This document shows positions 27,188-37,573 of a DNA stretch of 64,000 bases, piece after piece. The notes beneath the pieces are model-generated. The model had not been told where the DNA came from. It saw nothing but the letters and a program-made list of their open reading frames with translations, and did no database searches. The position numbers and the translations under genes are program-made. Source of the stretch: Cellulomonas sp. 73-145 (lineage in GTDB: Bacteria > Actinomycetota > Actinomycetes > Actinomycetales > Cellulomonadaceae); the NCBI GenBank assembly GCA_001898185.1, contig MKTI01000006.1, positions 434,001 to 498,000 of the forward strand, in the 5' to 3' direction. How positions within the stretch are numbered: the stretch's first letter is position 1; each line of letters opens with the position of its first letter.

Positions 27188-27973
27188 TCAGGCGTGCTCG
27201 GCGATCGGCCTCGACGGTGCACCCAGCGGACGGTCGTCCTCCACCCGGACGATCCGGCCGGCCCGGACGACGAGGACCGCACCGACCACGATGCCGAGCA
27301 GCGCCCACAGCTGCGGCTGGGTGAGGGGGCCGAGCACCCGGGTGTTGATGCGCAGCATCTCGACGAGGAACCGGGAGATGCCGGACAGCACCAGGTAGGC
27401 GCCGAACACGCCCAGCGGCGCCAGCCGGCGCTCGAGCCGCCAGAGCACGACGGTGATCAGGACTGCGGCCAGCGTCTCGTACAGCGGGGTGGGGTGCACG
27501 GGGACGCTGGTGGGGACGATCCCGTTGGTGAACGTCACGCCCCAGGGCAGGTTCGTCGGCGTCCCGTAGGTGCCGTCGCCGGACAGGAAGCAGCCGATGC
27601 GGCCGATGCCGTAGGCGAGGGCGAGCGGTGCGGCGGCGGCGCCGGCGACCTCGGCGGCCGGCAGGTGGTGGCGCCGGATGATCACCAGGCCGGCGACGAT
27701 GCCGCCGATCAGGCCGCCGTACCAGGTGAAGCCCATGCCGCCGAGGTGGTGCCAGCTCAGCTCCGACAGGTGCTCGAGCAGGTAGTAGATCTTGGCGCCG
27801 ACGAAGCCCCAGATGGTCGCCCACAGCACGAGCGACGTCGCCGAGTCCTTCGGCAGCCCGCGACGGGTGAACGCGCGTCCCAGCAGCCACATCGCGACGA
27901 GTGCGGCCGCAGCCTTGCTGACGCCGTAGCTCTGGACGTGGAAGCTCCCGATCGAGAAGAGCACGGGCAGCAC
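27188..27973 (-). CDS. lgt: prolipoprotein diacylglyceryl transferase
   Basis: A 261-residue membrane enzyme that adds diacylglycerol to the lipobox Cys of prolipoproteins, using phosphatidylglycerol. Family marks are VGAKIYYLLEH, GGMGFTWYGGLIGGIVAGLV and the catalytic-Arg motif YGIGRIGCFLSGDGTYG, then VHPTPLYET and RFLVEMLRIN. GTG 27973 (AAGGAG at 5 nt) is preferred over upstream codons to 28057, which lie in the promoter. It sits beside the copper operon, with a CopR-type site 92 nt upstream, unusual for a housekeeping gene; a second general lgt may exist elsewhere. Confidence 0.93.
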   Translation of the reverse strand: MLPVLFSIGSFHVQSYGVSKAAAALVAMWLLGRAFTRRGLPKDSATSLVLWATIWGFVGAKIYYLLEHLSELSWHHLGGMGFTWYGGLIGGIVAGLVIIRRHHLPAAEVAGAAAAPLALAYGIGRIGCFLSGDGTYGTPTNLPWGVTFTNGIVPTSVPVHPTPLYETLAAVLITVVLWRLERRLAPLGVFGAYLVLSGISRFLVEMLRINTRVLGPLTQPQLWALLGIVVGAVLVVRAGRIVRVEDDRPLGAPSRPIAEHA

Positions 27974-28064
27974 GGCGACTCCTTCCGTGGCGTGCGCAGA
28001 GCGCACGTGGGCGTGGTCCGCCCGGGGACCACCGTCGCGTCGGTTCCCTCGCCGCACGGCTCGC

Positions 28065-28086
28065 GTGCGATCAACGTTCGATGAAG
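28065..28086 (-). promoter_or_regulatory. CopR-type 11-bp direct repeat (site B)
   Basis: Minus strand reads CTTCATCGAAC then GTTGATCGCAC, period 11 bp, pointing at lgt. Confidence 0.6.
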
Positions 28087-28103
28087 ATCCGAGCTGTCCG
28101 GGC

Positions 28104-28128
28104 TATACGGGTACCCGGGAGGGGTATA
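28104..28128 (+). promoter_or_regulatory. CsoR-type operator upstream of copZ-copA
   Basis: TACCC (28112-28116), 5-nt spacer, GGGTA (28122-28126), flanked by a TATAC/GTATA inverted pair. Its complementary strand matches the site at 43996-44014 at 17 of 19 positions. CsoR derepresses such operators when it binds Cu(I). Confidence 0.75.
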
Positions 28129-28187
28129 CCTGTAGATGTGCAGGTCCGGGGAGTGGTCGCGGGCCGCCGGAGAACGAGGAGGCCGTG

Positions 28188-28412
28188 ATGAGCACCACGA
28201 CGTACACAGTCCAGGGCATGACGTGCGCGCACTGCGTCGGCGCGGTGTCGCGCGAGGTCACCCGGGTGGTCGGCGTAGACGGAGTGCAGATCGAGCTGGT
28301 CCCGGACGGCGTCTCGCGCGTCCGGGTCGAGTCGCAGGCTCCGCTCGACCGGTCGGCGGTCGCGGCGGCCGTGGCGGAGGCCGGGTACGAGCTGACCGGG
28401 GTGCTGGCATGA
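28188..28412 (+). CDS. copZ: CopZ-type heavy-metal-associated chaperone
   Basis: A 74-residue HMA-domain protein with [19 protein letters not shown], the MxCxxC Cu(I) site at about residues 9-14, and a beta-alpha-beta-beta-alpha-beta pattern ending [12 protein letters not shown]. It would shuttle Cu(I) to CopA. GAGGAGG precedes ATG 28188. Its stop overlaps the next start as ATGA. Confidence 0.9.
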   Translation: MSTTTYTVQGMTCAHCVGAVSREVTRVVGVDGVQIELVPDGVSRVRVESQAPLDRSAVAAAVAEAGYELTGVLA

Positions 28413-28579
28413 GCGACGGGGCACGTCTGGTCGGCTTCGGCGCGGTGCTCGCGCTGGCCCTGGGGATCGGGCTGGGCATCGGTGCGGCGGCCGGCCCGCT
28501 GGGGACGGGCGAGGGCACCCACCAGCAGAGCACCACGAACGGTGCCGCGGCGACAGCCGGGACGGAGGCGGTCCGATGA
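28409..28579 (+). CDS. 56-residue membrane peptide between copZ and copA
   Basis: One hydrophobic helix ([23 protein letters not shown]) and a polar tail. It is linked by ATGA overlaps both to copZ (28409-28412) and to copA (28576-28579), so it must be translated within the operon. Not recognised; possibly a regulatory or assembly peptide of CopA. Confidence 0.7.
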   Translation: MSDGARLVGFGAVLALALGIGLGIGAAAGPLGTGEGTHQQSTTNGAAATAGTEAVR

Positions 28580-30855
28580 GCGACGCGGTCCAGCTGGAGA
28601 TCGGCGGGATGACGTGCACGTCCTGCGCCGCGCGCATCGAGAAGCGGCTGAACCGGCTCGACGGGGTGCAGGCGACGGTCAACTTCGCCACCGAGCGCGC
28701 CAGCGTGCAGCTGGCCGAGGGCACCACCGTGGCGCAGGCCATCGCGGCGGTCGAGGAGACCGGCTACACCGCCAGCGTGTACGACCCGACGCCGGTCCGG
28801 TCGAGCGACGAGGCGACACCGGAGGAGGAGGACGAGGTCGACGTCGAGGCGCGGGCGCTGCGCCGGCGGCTGGTGATCAGCGCGGTGCTCGCGGCGCCGG
28901 TGCTGCTGATGGCCAGCGTGGAGCCGTGGCAGTTCGAGCACTGGCAGTGGGCCTCCCTGACCTTGGCTGCTCCCGTGGTCGTCTGGGGTGCCTGGCCGTT
29001 CCACCGCGCGGCGTGGGTGAACCTGCGCCACGGCGCGGCGACCATGGACACCCTGATCAGCGTGGGCGTCCTGGCCGCGTTCACCTGGTCGCTGTACGCC
29101 TTGTTCTTCGGCCCCGCCGGTGACCCGGGGATGCGGATGGGCTTCAGCCTGGTGCCGCGCCGCGGTGGCGGAGCCGGTGAGATCTACCTCGAGGTCGCCT
29201 CCGTGGTGACGGTGGCGATCCTGCTCGGCCGGTACTTCGAGCTGCGGGCCAAGCGACGCTCCGGGGCCGCGTTGCGGGCGCTGCTGGCGATGGGCGCCCG
29301 GGACGTGGCGGTGCTGCGGGACGGGGTCGAGGTGCGCATCCCGGTCGACCAGCTGGTCGTCGGCGACGTGTTCGTCGTCCGCCCTGGGGAGAAGGTGGCC
29401 ACCGACGGCGTCGTCACCGAGGGTGCGTCCGCGGTGGACGCGTCCATGCTCACGGGCGAGCCGGTCCCGGTGGAGGTGGGACCGGGTGACGAGGTGGTCG
29501 GCGCGACGGTCAACGCCGGGGGCCGCCTGATGGTGCGGGCCACCCGCGTCGGGGCCGACACGCAGCTGGCCCAGATGGCCCGGCTCGTGGAGGAGGCGCA
29601 GAGCGGCAAGGCGCCCGTGCAGCGGTTGGCGGACCGGATCTCCGGGGTGTTCGTCCCGGTGGTCATCACCATCGCGGTGGCGACGCTGGGGTTCTGGATC
29701 GGCGCCGGTGGCGGCGTCGGACTCGCCTTCACGGCCGCCGTGGCCGTGCTGATCATCGCGTGCCCCTGCGCACTGGGCCTGGCCACACCGACCGCTCTCA
29801 TGGTCGGCACCGGTCGCGGTGCGCAGATCGGCATCCTGATCAAGGGCCCGCAGGTGCTCGAGTCGACTCGCCGGGTGGACACCGTGGTGCTGGACAAGAC
29901 CGGGACCGTCACCACCGGCCGGATGGTGCTCGCGGGCGTCGTCCCTGCCGACGGGGTCGAGGAGGCCGAGCTGGTGCGCCTCGCCGGTGCCCTCGAGCAC
30001 GCCTCCGAGCACCCGATCGCGGCGGCCATCTCGGCGGGCGCCCGGCAGCGGGGCGGCGACCTGCCGCCGGTGGAGCAGTTCGTCAGCAGCCAGGGCCTCG
30101 GGGTGTCCGGAGTCGTCGAGGGTCACGCGGTGGCCGCCGGTCGTCCGACGTGGCTGGCGTCGGAGTGGAAGGTGGAGCTCGACGACGCGCTGCGCTCGGC
30201 CCTGGATGCCGCGGAGCAGCAGGGGCGGACCGTGGTCGCGGCGGCGTGGGACGGCGCGGTGCGGGGCCTGCTGGTGGTGACGGACACGGTCAAGCCGACG
30301 AGCGCGGAGGCGATCGCGGGCCTGAAGCAGCTGGGCCTGCACCCGGTGCTGCTGACCGGCGACAACGAGCGGGCCGCACGCGCGATCGCCGCGGAGGTGG
30401 GCATCGACGAGGTGATCGCGCAGGTGCTGCCGGAGGACAAGGTGGCGGTCATCCGGGACCTGCAGGCACGCGGCCGGGTGGTCGCGATGGTGGGCGACGG
30501 CGTGAACGACGCCGCGGCGCTCGCGCAGTCGGACCTCGGCATCGCCATGGGGACCGGTACGGACGTCGCCATCGAGGCGAGCGACCTGACGGCGGTCCGC
30601 GGCGACCTGCGCGCCGCGGTGGACGCGGTCCGGCTCGCCCGTCGCACGCTCGCGACGATCAAGGGCAACCTGTTCTGGGCGTTCGCGTACAACGTCGCGG
30701 CGATCCCGCTGGCGGTGGCGGCCCTGCTGAACCCGTTGATCGCCGGAGCGGCGATGGCGTTCTCCTCGGTGTTCGTCGTCAGCAACAGCCTGCGGCTGCG
30801 CCGGTTCCAAGCCGTGTCCACCCGGGTCCCGGTCACGGCGAGCACGGGAGGCTGA
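28576..30855 (+). CDS. copA: Cu(I)-translocating P1B-1 ATPase
   Basis: A 759-residue copper exporter. N-terminal HMA domain with GMTCTSC (about 11-17); actuator-domain TGEP loop; CPC metal-binding motif in [15 protein letters not shown] (about 395); phosphorylation motif DKTGT (about 439); the SEHPIA His-Pro motif and [13 protein letters not shown] hinge. The C-terminal pair [10 protein letters not shown] and [17 protein letters not shown] has the Asn/Met/Ser residues of class 1B-1 (Cu(I)). Follows copZ and precedes csoR. Confidence 0.96.
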   Translation: MSDAVQLEIGGMTCTSCAARIEKRLNRLDGVQATVNFATERASVQLAEGTTVAQAIAAVEETGYTASVYDPTPVRSSDEATPEEEDEVDVEARALRRRLVISAVLAAPVLLMASVEPWQFEHWQWASLTLAAPVVVWGAWPFHRAAWVNLRHGAATMDTLISVGVLAAFTWSLYALFFGPAGDPGMRMGFSLVPRRGGGAGEIYLEVASVVTVAILLGRYFELRAKRRSGAALRALLAMGARDVAVLRDGVEVRIPVDQLVVGDVFVVRPGEKVATDGVVTEGASAVDASMLTGEPVPVEVGPGDEVVGATVNAGGRLMVRATRVGADTQLAQMARLVEEAQSGKAPVQRLADRISGVFVPVVITIAVATLGFWIGAGGGVGLAFTAAVAVLIIACPCALGLATPTALMVGTGRGAQIGILIKGPQVLESTRRVDTVVLDKTGTVTTGRMVLAGVVPADGVEEAELVRLAGALEHASEHPIAAAISAGARQRGGDLPPVEQFVSSQGLGVSGVVEGHAVAAGRPTWLASEWKVELDDALRSALDAAEQQGRTVVAAAWDGAVRGLLVVTDTVKPTSAEAIAGLKQLGLHPVLLTGDNERAARAIAAEVGIDEVIAQVLPEDKVAVIRDLQARGRVVAMVGDGVNDAAALAQSDLGIAMGTGTDVAIEASDLTAVRGDLRAAVDAVRLARRTLATIKGNLFWAFAYNVAAIPLAVAALLNPLIAGAAMAFSSVFVVSNSLRLRRFQAVSTRVPVTASTGG

Positions 30856-30856
30856 G

Positions 30857-31132
30857 ATGGACACGGAGACGGTCGAGGCCCAGCTGCGACGACTTCGCCG
30901 CATCGAGGGGCAGGTGCGCGGCATCGCGGGGATGGTGGAGTCCGGTGCGTACTGCATCGACATCCTCACCCAGGTCTCGGCCGCCTCCCGAGCCCTGCAG
31001 GCCGTGGCGCTGGGCCTGCTGGACGACCACATGAGCCACTGCCTGGTGGAGGCGGCTCGGCACGGCGGTGACCTGCAGGACAAGCGGCTTCGCGAGGCGT
31101 CCGAGGCGATCGCACGCCTCGTACGCAGCTGA
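30857..31132 (+). CDS. csoR: copper-sensing repressor CsoR
   Basis: A 91-residue all-helical DUF156/CsoR protein with the Cu(I) ligand set C-H-C: Cys in GAYCIDILTQVSA, His and Cys in DDHMSHCLVEAA. It represses at TACCC-n5-GGGTA operators (28.1 and 44.0 kb) and releases DNA on Cu(I) binding. It starts one nucleotide after the copA stop codon. Confidence 0.95.
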   Translation: MDTETVEAQLRRLRRIEGQVRGIAGMVESGAYCIDILTQVSAASRALQAVALGLLDDHMSHCLVEAARHGGDLQDKRLREASEAIARLVRS

Positions 31133-31156
31133 GCACGACGGAGAGAGGACGGCACG

Positions 31157-33640
31157 ATGCCCGACCAGACGATCACCCTGCAGGTGACCGGGATGCACGC
31201 GAGCGGTTCGGCCGGCTCGGTCGAACGACGGCTCGCGGCCCGGCCCGGGGTCCGCTCGGTGACGGCGAACGCGGTCGCCCAGACGGCGACGGTGACGTAC
31301 GACCCGGGCACGACGTCGGCCGCCGTCCTGGAGCAGTGGGTGCGCGAGTGCGGCTACCACTGCGCGGGTCAGTCGGTGCCGGCGCACGTGTGCGACCCGC
31401 ACGCCGAGCCGGGTCACCCCGGGTCGGAGGGCCACGGCATGCGCGACGGGCACCCGATGCACGACGGGCACCCGATGCTCGACGGTCACCCGATGCTCGA
31501 CGAGCACGCCGCGCACCAGGGGCACGCCGCGGTCGACGAGCGTCCGAGGACCGGTCACGAGGTCGGGCACGCACCCCACGCGGGTGCCGGTGCGCACGAG
31601 GGACACGGTGCCCCTGCCATGTCCCCGCACGAGGCGATGGGCCACGGCGGCCACCACGGCAGCATGTCGATGGCGGCGATGGTCGCCGACATGCGCCGCA
31701 GGTTCCTGGTCGCAGCCGTGCTGTCGGTACCGATCGTGCTGTTCTCGCCGATCGGGCGGCAGGTGCTGGGCTTCACCGTGGCGGCGCCGTTCGGGCTGCG
31801 GGACGACGTGCTGGCCCTGGTGCTGTCCCTCCCGGTGGTCTTCTACTCCGCCTGGATCTTCTTCGACGGCGCCGTGCAGGCGCTGCGGGCCAGGACGCTG
31901 GACATGATGGTGCTGGTCGCGGTCGGGGTCGGCACCGGCTGGGTGTACTCCGTCGTCGTCACCCTCACCGGCGGCGGTGACGTGTTCTACGAGGCGTCCA
32001 CCGTGCTGGCCGCGTTCGTCCTGCTCGGCCACTGGCTGGAGATGCGGGCGCGGGGCGGTGCGAACGACGCCGTCCGCACCCTGCTGGAGCTCGCCCCGCC
32101 CAAGGCAGTGGTGCTGCGCGGGGACCAGGAGGTCGAGGTCCCCACCGACCAGGTGCAGGTCGGTGACCTGCTGCTGATCCGCCCCGGCGCCAAGGTGCCG
32201 GTGGACGCCGTCGTGGAGCAGGGGCAGTCCGAGCTGGACGAGTCGATGGTGACCGGCGAGAGCCTGCCGGTGGCCAAGGACGTGGGCGACGAGCTGGTCG
32301 GTGCCTCGATCAACACCACCGGCGCCCTGCGCGCGCGGGCCACCAAGGTCGGGGCGGACACCGCCCTGGCGCAGATCGTCAAGCTGGTCCAGGAGGCGCA
32401 GAACTCCAAGGCTCCCGGTCAGCGGCTGGCGGACCGCGCGGCGTTCTGGCTGGTGCTGGTCGCCCTGGTCGGCGGCGGCCTGACGTTCGTCGTCTGGCTC
32501 GCGGCGGGGGCCGGTCTGCAGGCCGCGCTGCTGTTCGCGATCACCGTCGTGGTGATCACCTGCCCCGACGCCCTGGGCCTGGCCACACCGACCGCGCTCA
32601 TGGTCGGCACCGGGCTGGGCGCGCACCGCGGGGTGCTGTTCAAGAGCGCAGGCGCCCTGGAGCAGGTGGCGCGGGTGCAGGCGGTCGTGATGGACAAGAC
32701 CGGCACGTTGACCCTCGGCGCCCCGGCGGTCACCGAGGTACGCACGGACGGTCTGGACGCCGACGAGGTGCTGCGGCTGGCGGCGGCAGTCGAACGGGAG
32801 TCCGAGCACCCGCTCGCGCGTGCGGTCGTCGCCGAGGCGGAGCGTCGCGGGCTGAGCGTGCCGGCGGCGACCTCGTTCCGGGCGGTCCCGGGGCACGGCG
32901 CCGCCGGGCAGGTCGACGGCAGGACCGTGCTGGTCGGCAGCCGGCGCCTGCTCTCCGGGGAGGGTGTCGTACCGGGTGCAGCGGCGGCGGACCAGGACGA
33001 GCTGGCCGGCGCCGGACGCACAGCCGTGCTCGTGGCCGTCGACGGCCGTGCGGTCGGAGTCATCGCCCTGGCCGACGCCGTGCGCCCGACGTCCGCGGCC
33101 GCGGTCCGGGCCCTGCACGACCTCGGCGTACGGGTCGTCATGCTCACCGGTGACAACCAGGCCACCGCCGACCGCATCGCCGCCGAGCTCGGCATCGACA
33201 CGGTCATCGCCGAGGTGCTGCCCGGGGACAAGGCCGCGGTGGTCGCGCGCCTGCAGGCCGACGGCACCCGCGTGGCCATGGTGGGCGACGGCGTCAACGA
33301 CGCTCCCGCGCTGGCCGGTGCGGACGTCGGCATCGCGATCGGCGCCGGCACCGACGTGGCCATCGAGACCGCCGACGTCGTCCTGATGCGCTCGGACCCG
33401 ATGGACGTGGCCGTGGCGCTGCGCATCGGCCGCGGCACGCTGCGGAAGATGCGGCAGAACCTCGGGTGGGCGATCGGCTACAACGCCGTCGCCCTGCCCA
33501 TCGCCGCGGGCGTGTTCGCTCCGGCGTTCGGCCTGGTGCTGCGTCCGGAGATCGCGGCCCTGTCCATGTCGGGCTCGTCGCTGATCGTCGCGACCAACGC
33601 CCTGCTGCTCAAGCGGTTGCGGCTGCCGGTATCGAGCTGA
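31157..33640 (+). CDS. CopB-like P1B ATPase with His/Met-rich N terminus and CPD motif
   Basis: An 827-residue heavy-metal P-type ATPase. The first ~65 residues are an HMA-like fold whose metal site reads GMHASGS, with both Cys lost. Residues about 80-175 are His/Met-rich, including a tandem DGHPM[HL] repeat. The membrane metal motif is CPD (about 470, [14 protein letters not shown]), not CPC or CPH. DKTGT (about 512), SEHPLA and [13 protein letters not shown] are intact. Probably exports a different copper form or metal than CopA. It follows csoR in the same operon. Confidence 0.92.
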   Translation: MPDQTITLQVTGMHASGSAGSVERRLAARPGVRSVTANAVAQTATVTYDPGTTSAAVLEQWVRECGYHCAGQSVPAHVCDPHAEPGHPGSEGHGMRDGHPMHDGHPMLDGHPMLDEHAAHQGHAAVDERPRTGHEVGHAPHAGAGAHEGHGAPAMSPHEAMGHGGHHGSMSMAAMVADMRRRFLVAAVLSVPIVLFSPIGRQVLGFTVAAPFGLRDDVLALVLSLPVVFYSAWIFFDGAVQALRARTLDMMVLVAVGVGTGWVYSVVVTLTGGGDVFYEASTVLAAFVLLGHWLEMRARGGANDAVRTLLELAPPKAVVLRGDQEVEVPTDQVQVGDLLLIRPGAKVPVDAVVEQGQSELDESMVTGESLPVAKDVGDELVGASINTTGALRARATKVGADTALAQIVKLVQEAQNSKAPGQRLADRAAFWLVLVALVGGGLTFVVWLAAGAGLQAALLFAITVVVITCPDALGLATPTALMVGTGLGAHRGVLFKSAGALEQVARVQAVVMDKTGTLTLGAPAVTEVRTDGLDADEVLRLAAAVERESEHPLARAVVAEAERRGLSVPAATSFRAVPGHGAAGQVDGRTVLVGSRRLLSGEGVVPGAAAADQDELAGAGRTAVLVAVDGRAVGVIALADAVRPTSAAAVRALHDLGVRVVMLTGDNQATADRIAAELGIDTVIAEVLPGDKAAVVARLQADGTRVAMVGDGVNDAPALAGADVGIAIGAGTDVAIETADVVLMRSDPMDVAVALRIGRGTLRKMRQNLGWAIGYNAVALPIAAGVFAPAFGLVLRPEIAALSMSGSSLIVATNALLLKRLRLPVSS
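31440..31510 (+). repeat. 18-bp tandem repeats coding for DGHPM[HL]
   Basis: Three near-identical in-frame copies of a GACGG-CACCCGATGC-type unit and a degenerate fourth give the His/Met metal-binding repeat of the CopB-like ATPase. Confidence 0.8.
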
Positions 33641-33650
33641 GGTGACGGTG

Positions 33651-34310
33651 ATGGGAACGCACAGCGTGGTGCGGGGCGGGCCGGTGCTGACGGCGGCCGG
33701 TGTGGTGAAGACGTTCCGTCGAGGTCCGTGGCCGGCCCGCCGTACGACGTCCGTGCTGCGGGGCGTGGACCTGACGTTGTCCGCGGGGGAGGTGGTCGGC
33801 CTCGTCGGGGAGAACGGCTCGGGGAAGTCGACGCTGATGAAGATCCTGGTCGGCGCGCTGGCTCCCGACGCCGGCTCCGTCACCTGGGCCGGTCGGCTCG
33901 GCTACTGCCCGCAGCGGCCCGAGCTCTACGAACGGCTGACGTGCGACGAGCACGTCGAGGCGTTCGGCCGCGCCTACGGGATGACGCCGGCACAGGTGCT
34001 GTCGGCCCGGACCACGCTCTACGACACGCTGACGTTCGGCCGGTACGCCTCGGTCCAGGCAGGCCAGCTCTCCGGTGGCACGGCCGCCAAGCTGAACCTG
34101 ACCTTGGCCCTGCTGGCCGACCCGCCGGTGCTCATGCTGGACGAGCCGTACGCCGGCTTCGACTGGGACACGTACCTGCGGTTCTGGCAGATCGTGGAGC
34201 AGCGTCGGGAAGCCGGTCGCGCCACGCTCCTGATCAGCCACTTCGTGGTGGACGAGGCTCGGTTCGACCGGATCGTCGCACTGCGGGACGGGATCGCGGT
34301 GCCGCGATGA
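33651..34310 (+). CDS. ABC transporter ATP-binding protein
   Basis: A 219-residue ATPase: Walker [10 protein letters not shown], signature [12 protein letters not shown], Walker [12 protein letters not shown] and H-loop [12 protein letters not shown] 33651 with GAGGTG is preferred to GTG 33642. It overlaps the permease start by ATGA and follows the copper ATPase operon by 10 nt, so it likely belongs to the same transcript; substrate unknown. Confidence 0.9.
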   Translation: MGTHSVVRGGPVLTAAGVVKTFRRGPWPARRTTSVLRGVDLTLSAGEVVGLVGENGSGKSTLMKILVGALAPDAGSVTWAGRLGYCPQRPELYERLTCDEHVEAFGRAYGMTPAQVLSARTTLYDTLTFGRYASVQAGQLSGGTAAKLNLTLALLADPPVLMLDEPYAGFDWDTYLRFWQIVEQRREAGRATLLISHFVVDEARFDRIVALRDGIAVPR

Positions 34311-35818
34311 CCTGGCTGCTGCTCCGACGCTTCCTGGTCGAGCACACCCGGGACCGTGCGACCCCGGTCGTCCTGGTGCTGGTCCCCGTCGTGTTCGTCC
34401 TCGGCGCAGCGCCTGCGCTGGCCGACGCGGCGCGGCTGCTGGGCGGCGCCGGCGACCGGCCGGCCGTCGAGGTGGCGACCGCGGGCTGGGCGGCGGCGTT
34501 CGTCGCGGGTGTGGCCACCTACCTGCAGGCGGTCGACTCCCGGGAGCCTGACCGGCGCCTGGCCCTGGCGGGCGCGCGCCTGCGGCAGCTGACGGTCGCC
34601 CGGCTGCTGGACCGCGTGATCCTGTCCGGCGTCGCCGCCGCCGTGGCGGTGGGGACGCTGACGCTGCGGCTGCGGGTCGACCAGCCGGCCCGGGTCGCCC
34701 TGGGCACCTTCCTCGCCGCGCTGGCGTACCTCGGCGTCGGAGCCGTGGTGGCGGCGTTCGTCCGGGTGCCGGTCAACGGCACGGTGCTGATCCTGTTCGT
34801 CTGGATCGTCGACGTCTTCTTCGGGCCGAGCCTGAGCCGTGCCGACAACCCCGCCCTGCGCGTGATGCCGCTGCACTTCGTCACGCAGTGGGCGATCGGC
34901 ACCCCGTCGGGACATGCGGGCCGCGCGGGGGACCTGGCACTCGCTCTCACGTGGGTGGTCGCGTCGCTGGCGGTCACGGCGCTGAGCGTCGTCATCGCCG
35001 CTCGGCCGTACCGCCGCCGGTCCCGCTCGGTGCCCGGTTCGGCGAGCGCGCAGCTGCGGGGAGCCGTCACCGTCGCCTGGCACGAGCTGCGGCGCAACCC
35101 GGTCCTGTGGGTGCTGCTGGTGGTCGTCCCTGCGGTGTTCGTCCTGCTCTCGGACGCCATCACACCCCACGGCGCGACCCCCGTGCTCGTGCTGGAGGGC
35201 GGCCGTCGCATCACGGAGACGTTCGACCCGGCCCGCATCCACGCGGGCACCATGGCACCGATCGCGGTCGCGTCCCTGGCCGCCCTGGTCGGCGTGTTCC
35301 TGTCCGTCGACTCCGGACCTGCGGACCGTCGCCTGGTCGTCTCGGGGATGCGACCCGGTGCCGTGGCCGCGGCGCGGGGCATCGTCGTCGCGGCCGCCTC
35401 CGCAGCTGTCACCGCGGTGACCCTGACGGTGACCGCCGCCGTGTTCGACCCGCCGCAGTGGGCGCTCTACGCCGCCGCCAACCTGGTGCTCGCCCTGGTG
35501 TACGCCGCGCTCGGCGCCCTGGTCGGACCGTTGCTGGGGCACGTCGTCGGGGTGTTCGTGGCCTTCCTCGGACCGTTCCTCGACGTCGGGCTCATGCAGA
35601 GCCCGATGCTGCGGGCCGAACCGGCGGCCTGGGCCCGTGCGCTGCCCGGCTACGGTCCCGTGCGGATGGTGGTCGATGCGGGCCTGACCTCGACGTTCGA
35701 CACGGGAACCGCACTGGCCGTGGCGCTGGCCTGGATGGCCGGCCTCGCGGCGCTGTCGGGGTTCGCACTCCGCCACCAGCTCAGGTCACGGATGCGGAAC
35801 GCCTTCATCACGTCTTGA
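34307..35818 (+). CDS. ABC transporter permease (two tandem 6-TM-like halves)
   Basis: A 503-residue membrane protein with about twelve helices in two halves: the first begins [20 protein letters not shown] and the second [23 protein letters not shown]; each has an ABC-2-like cytosolic loop ([16 protein letters not shown] and [16 protein letters not shown]). It thus looks like a duplicated ABC-2 permease that could work with one ATPase dimer. Its stop codon lies inside CopR-type site C. Confidence 0.87.
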   Translation: MTWLLLRRFLVEHTRDRATPVVLVLVPVVFVLGAAPALADAARLLGGAGDRPAVEVATAGWAAAFVAGVATYLQAVDSREPDRRLALAGARLRQLTVARLLDRVILSGVAAAVAVGTLTLRLRVDQPARVALGTFLAALAYLGVGAVVAAFVRVPVNGTVLILFVWIVDVFFGPSLSRADNPALRVMPLHFVTQWAIGTPSGHAGRAGDLALALTWVVASLAVTALSVVIAARPYRRRSRSVPGSASAQLRGAVTVAWHELRRNPVLWVLLVVVPAVFVLLSDAITPHGATPVLVLEGGRRITETFDPARIHAGTMAPIAVASLAALVGVFLSVDSGPADRRLVVSGMRPGAVAAARGIVVAAASAAVTAVTLTVTAAVFDPPQWALYAAANLVLALVYAALGALVGPLLGHVVGVFVAFLGPFLDVGLMQSPMLRAEPAAWARALPGYGPVRMVVDAGLTSTFDTGTALAVALAWMAGLAALSGFALRHQLRSRMRNAFITS

Positions 35819-35824
35819 TCGAAC
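35803..35824 (+). promoter_or_regulatory. CopR-type 11-bp direct repeat (site C)
   Basis: CTTCATCACGT then CTTGATCGAAC, period 11 bp; a TAGGTC box follows at 35841-35846. It overlaps the permease stop and points at the VanY-like gene. Confidence 0.65.
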
Positions 35825-35920
35825 GTTCGGCGGACCTTCGTAGGTCCCACGCCAGCATGGCCGGGTGCGCGCCCTGGTCCCCACCTCTGCCGACATGCCC
35901 CCGATCCCTGGGCGGGGTCC

Positions 35921-36838
35921 GTGTGCGGGGGACCGGGGGCGCACGCGCCGCTCGAGCTGCGTGCGGTGAGCGCGGTGGACGGGGCAGCGCCGGAGGCACC
36001 CGGCGCGAGCGTCCGACGTCGCGACCTACGAACAGCACCAGCCCCAGCCCGCACCAGCCGGACCAGGCGCACGGCTCCGGGCCGAACGCGGACCGCGAGC
36101 CTGGTCCTTCGTGCGGTGCTGACCATCGCCATGGTGGCGGCGCCGGCCTGGGTCGCCGTGTCGGCCGAGGCCAAGGCCCGCACCGCGGAGGACCTGCCCA
36201 CCACTCTCGAGGCCCTCGCCGCGCCGGTCGACCTGAGCCCGCCGCAGGCACTGGCGGCCATGGCCGATCGCGGGCGAGGCCAGACTTCGCGGGACGCGTT
36301 CCGCGACTCGAGCTCCGGCAACCCCACCGCGGCCTCGCCGGACCCGGCGACCGCGGCAGCCGAGCAGCGGGTCGCGACGACCTGCTCCGGAGTGGTCAAG
36401 GGCCCGCAGATCAACGGGCGCCTCACGGTGGAGGACCTGTGCGACCTGTGGCAGCCGCCGTACAAGGACCGCGCGGACGCCGTCGTCTCCGCCTTCACCC
36501 TCAACGACGCCTTCGAGCAACGCTTCGGCCGGGCCATGTGCCTGACGTCGGGCTACCGGAACCTCGAGGAGCAGGCAGCTCTGCGGATCACCCGGGGCGG
36601 CCTCGCAGCACCGCCCGGCACCAGCAACCACGGCTGGGGGCTGGCGATCGACTTCTGCCCCAGCACCTACACCGGCACGGCCGGCGCGTGGCTGAAGAAG
36701 AACGGACCGACGTACGGCTGGGACAACCCCTCCTGGGCCAGACCAGGAGGCGTGGGTCCGTACGAGCCGTGGCACTGGGAGTTCGTCGCGGGGGTGAAGG
36801 CGCTGGCCGGAGCCGCGCAGGGCGGCGGCGAATCTTGA
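35921..36838 (+). CDS. D-alanyl-D-alanine carboxypeptidase (VanY, M15B), membrane-anchored
   Basis: A 305-residue protein with a basic N terminus, a hydrophobic anchor (about 60-82), a linker, and an M15 zinc peptidase domain (about 185-300). Zinc ligands and catalytic residues are in SNHGWGLAIDFCP (SxHxxGxAxD) and EPWHWEF, with substrate Arg in TSGYRNLEEQ. It would trim the terminal D-Ala of peptidoglycan stem peptides. GTG 35921 is chosen; GTG 35966 is possible, so the start is uncertain. Confidence 0.87.
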   Translation: MCGGPGAHAPLELRAVSAVDGAAPEAPGASVRRRDLRTAPAPARTSRTRRTAPGRTRTASLVLRAVLTIAMVAAPAWVAVSAEAKARTAEDLPTTLEALAAPVDLSPPQALAAMADRGRGQTSRDAFRDSSSGNPTAASPDPATAAAEQRVATTCSGVVKGPQINGRLTVEDLCDLWQPPYKDRADAVVSAFTLNDAFEQRFGRAMCLTSGYRNLEEQAALRITRGGLAAPPGTSNHGWGLAIDFCPSTYTGTAGAWLKKNGPTYGWDNPSWARPGGVGPYEPWHWEFVAGVKALAGAAQGGGES

Positions 36839-36855
36839 GCGGATCTTCATGGTCC
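36834..36855 (+). promoter_or_regulatory. CopR-type 11-bp direct repeat (site D)
   Basis: CTTGAGCGGAT then CTTCATGGTCC, period 11 bp, 70 nt upstream of the DUF305 gene. Confidence 0.6.
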
Positions 36856-36925
36856 ACGCCGCAGGAGCACCCGTCGGGCGGGTGAGACTCGATGGGACCA
36901 AAGTCCCTCCCGAAGGAGTCGAACG

Positions 36926-37573
36926 TTGACCGACCGCCTCATCGCACGTCGCTCGTCCCGGACGAGGGCGCTCGTCGCCGTGGGTGTCGTCAGCCTGGTG
37001 GCGCTGCTGTCCGCCTGCAGCCAGGCCGCTCCGGCGAGCCCGTCGTCCATGGTGTCGACCAGCACCGCCTCGGTCTCCGCGCAGCACAACGGCGCCGACG
37101 TCGAGTTCGCGCAGATGATGATCGTCCACCACCAGGGCGCCCTCCAGATGGGACAGCTCGCCGCGCAGCGGGGCGCGAGCGCCGACGTCCGGGCACTGGG
37201 CCGACGCATCGTCGCTGCGCAGGCCCCCGAGATCGAGCAGATGTCCGGGTGGCTCGCCGCGTGGGGTGCACCGTCCCCCACGACCGCCGCCCACGCGGGG
37301 ATGCCGGGGATGGAGGTCGGCGGGATGACGCAGTCGGACGCGACCGGCGATCTGGCGGGACGCTCCGGGACCGAGCTCGACCGCCAGTTCCTGACGTTGA
37401 TGGTGTCCCACCACCAGGGCGCGATCACCATGGCTCAGACCGAGCAGCGCACCGGATCCTCTCCGGCTGCCGTGGCGCTCGCCGGTGAGATCGTCACCGC
37501 GCAGACGGACGAGATCGCCCGGATGCACACGATGCTGGGGCAGCTCCCCTCACCCTCCAGCGAGCTCGACTAG
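36926..37573 (+). CDS. DUF305 lipoprotein
   Basis: A 215-residue protein with lipobox LLSAC at about residue 31. It has two DUF305 halves, each with the M-V-x-H-H-Q-G-A motif: QMMIVHHQGALQMGQ and LMVSHHQGAITMAQT; these His/Met pairs are candidate copper ligands. TTG 36926 follows GAAGGAG. DUF305 proteins are common next to copper efflux genes. Confidence 0.9.
   Translation: MTDRLIARRSSRTRALVAVGVVSLVALLSACSQAAPASPSSMVSTSTASVSAQHNGADVEFAQMMIVHHQGALQMGQLAAQRGASADVRALGRRIVAAQAPEIEQMSGWLAAWGAPSPTTAAHAGMPGMEVGGMTQSDATGDLAGRSGTELDRQFLTLMVSHHQGAITMAQTEQRTGSSPAAVALAGEIVTAQTDEIARMHTMLGQLPSPSSELD

Noticed and set aside
31440..31510. Short tandem repeat as a CRISPR array
   Set aside because: Units are directly adjacent, in frame, coding DGHPM, with no unique spacers and no cas genes nearby.
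28258..33883. Two ~1000-residue minus-strand frames opposite copA and the CopB-like ATPase
   Set aside because: Low-complexity Arg/His/Gln-rich shadow frames, without ribosome sites, opposite strongly supported genes.
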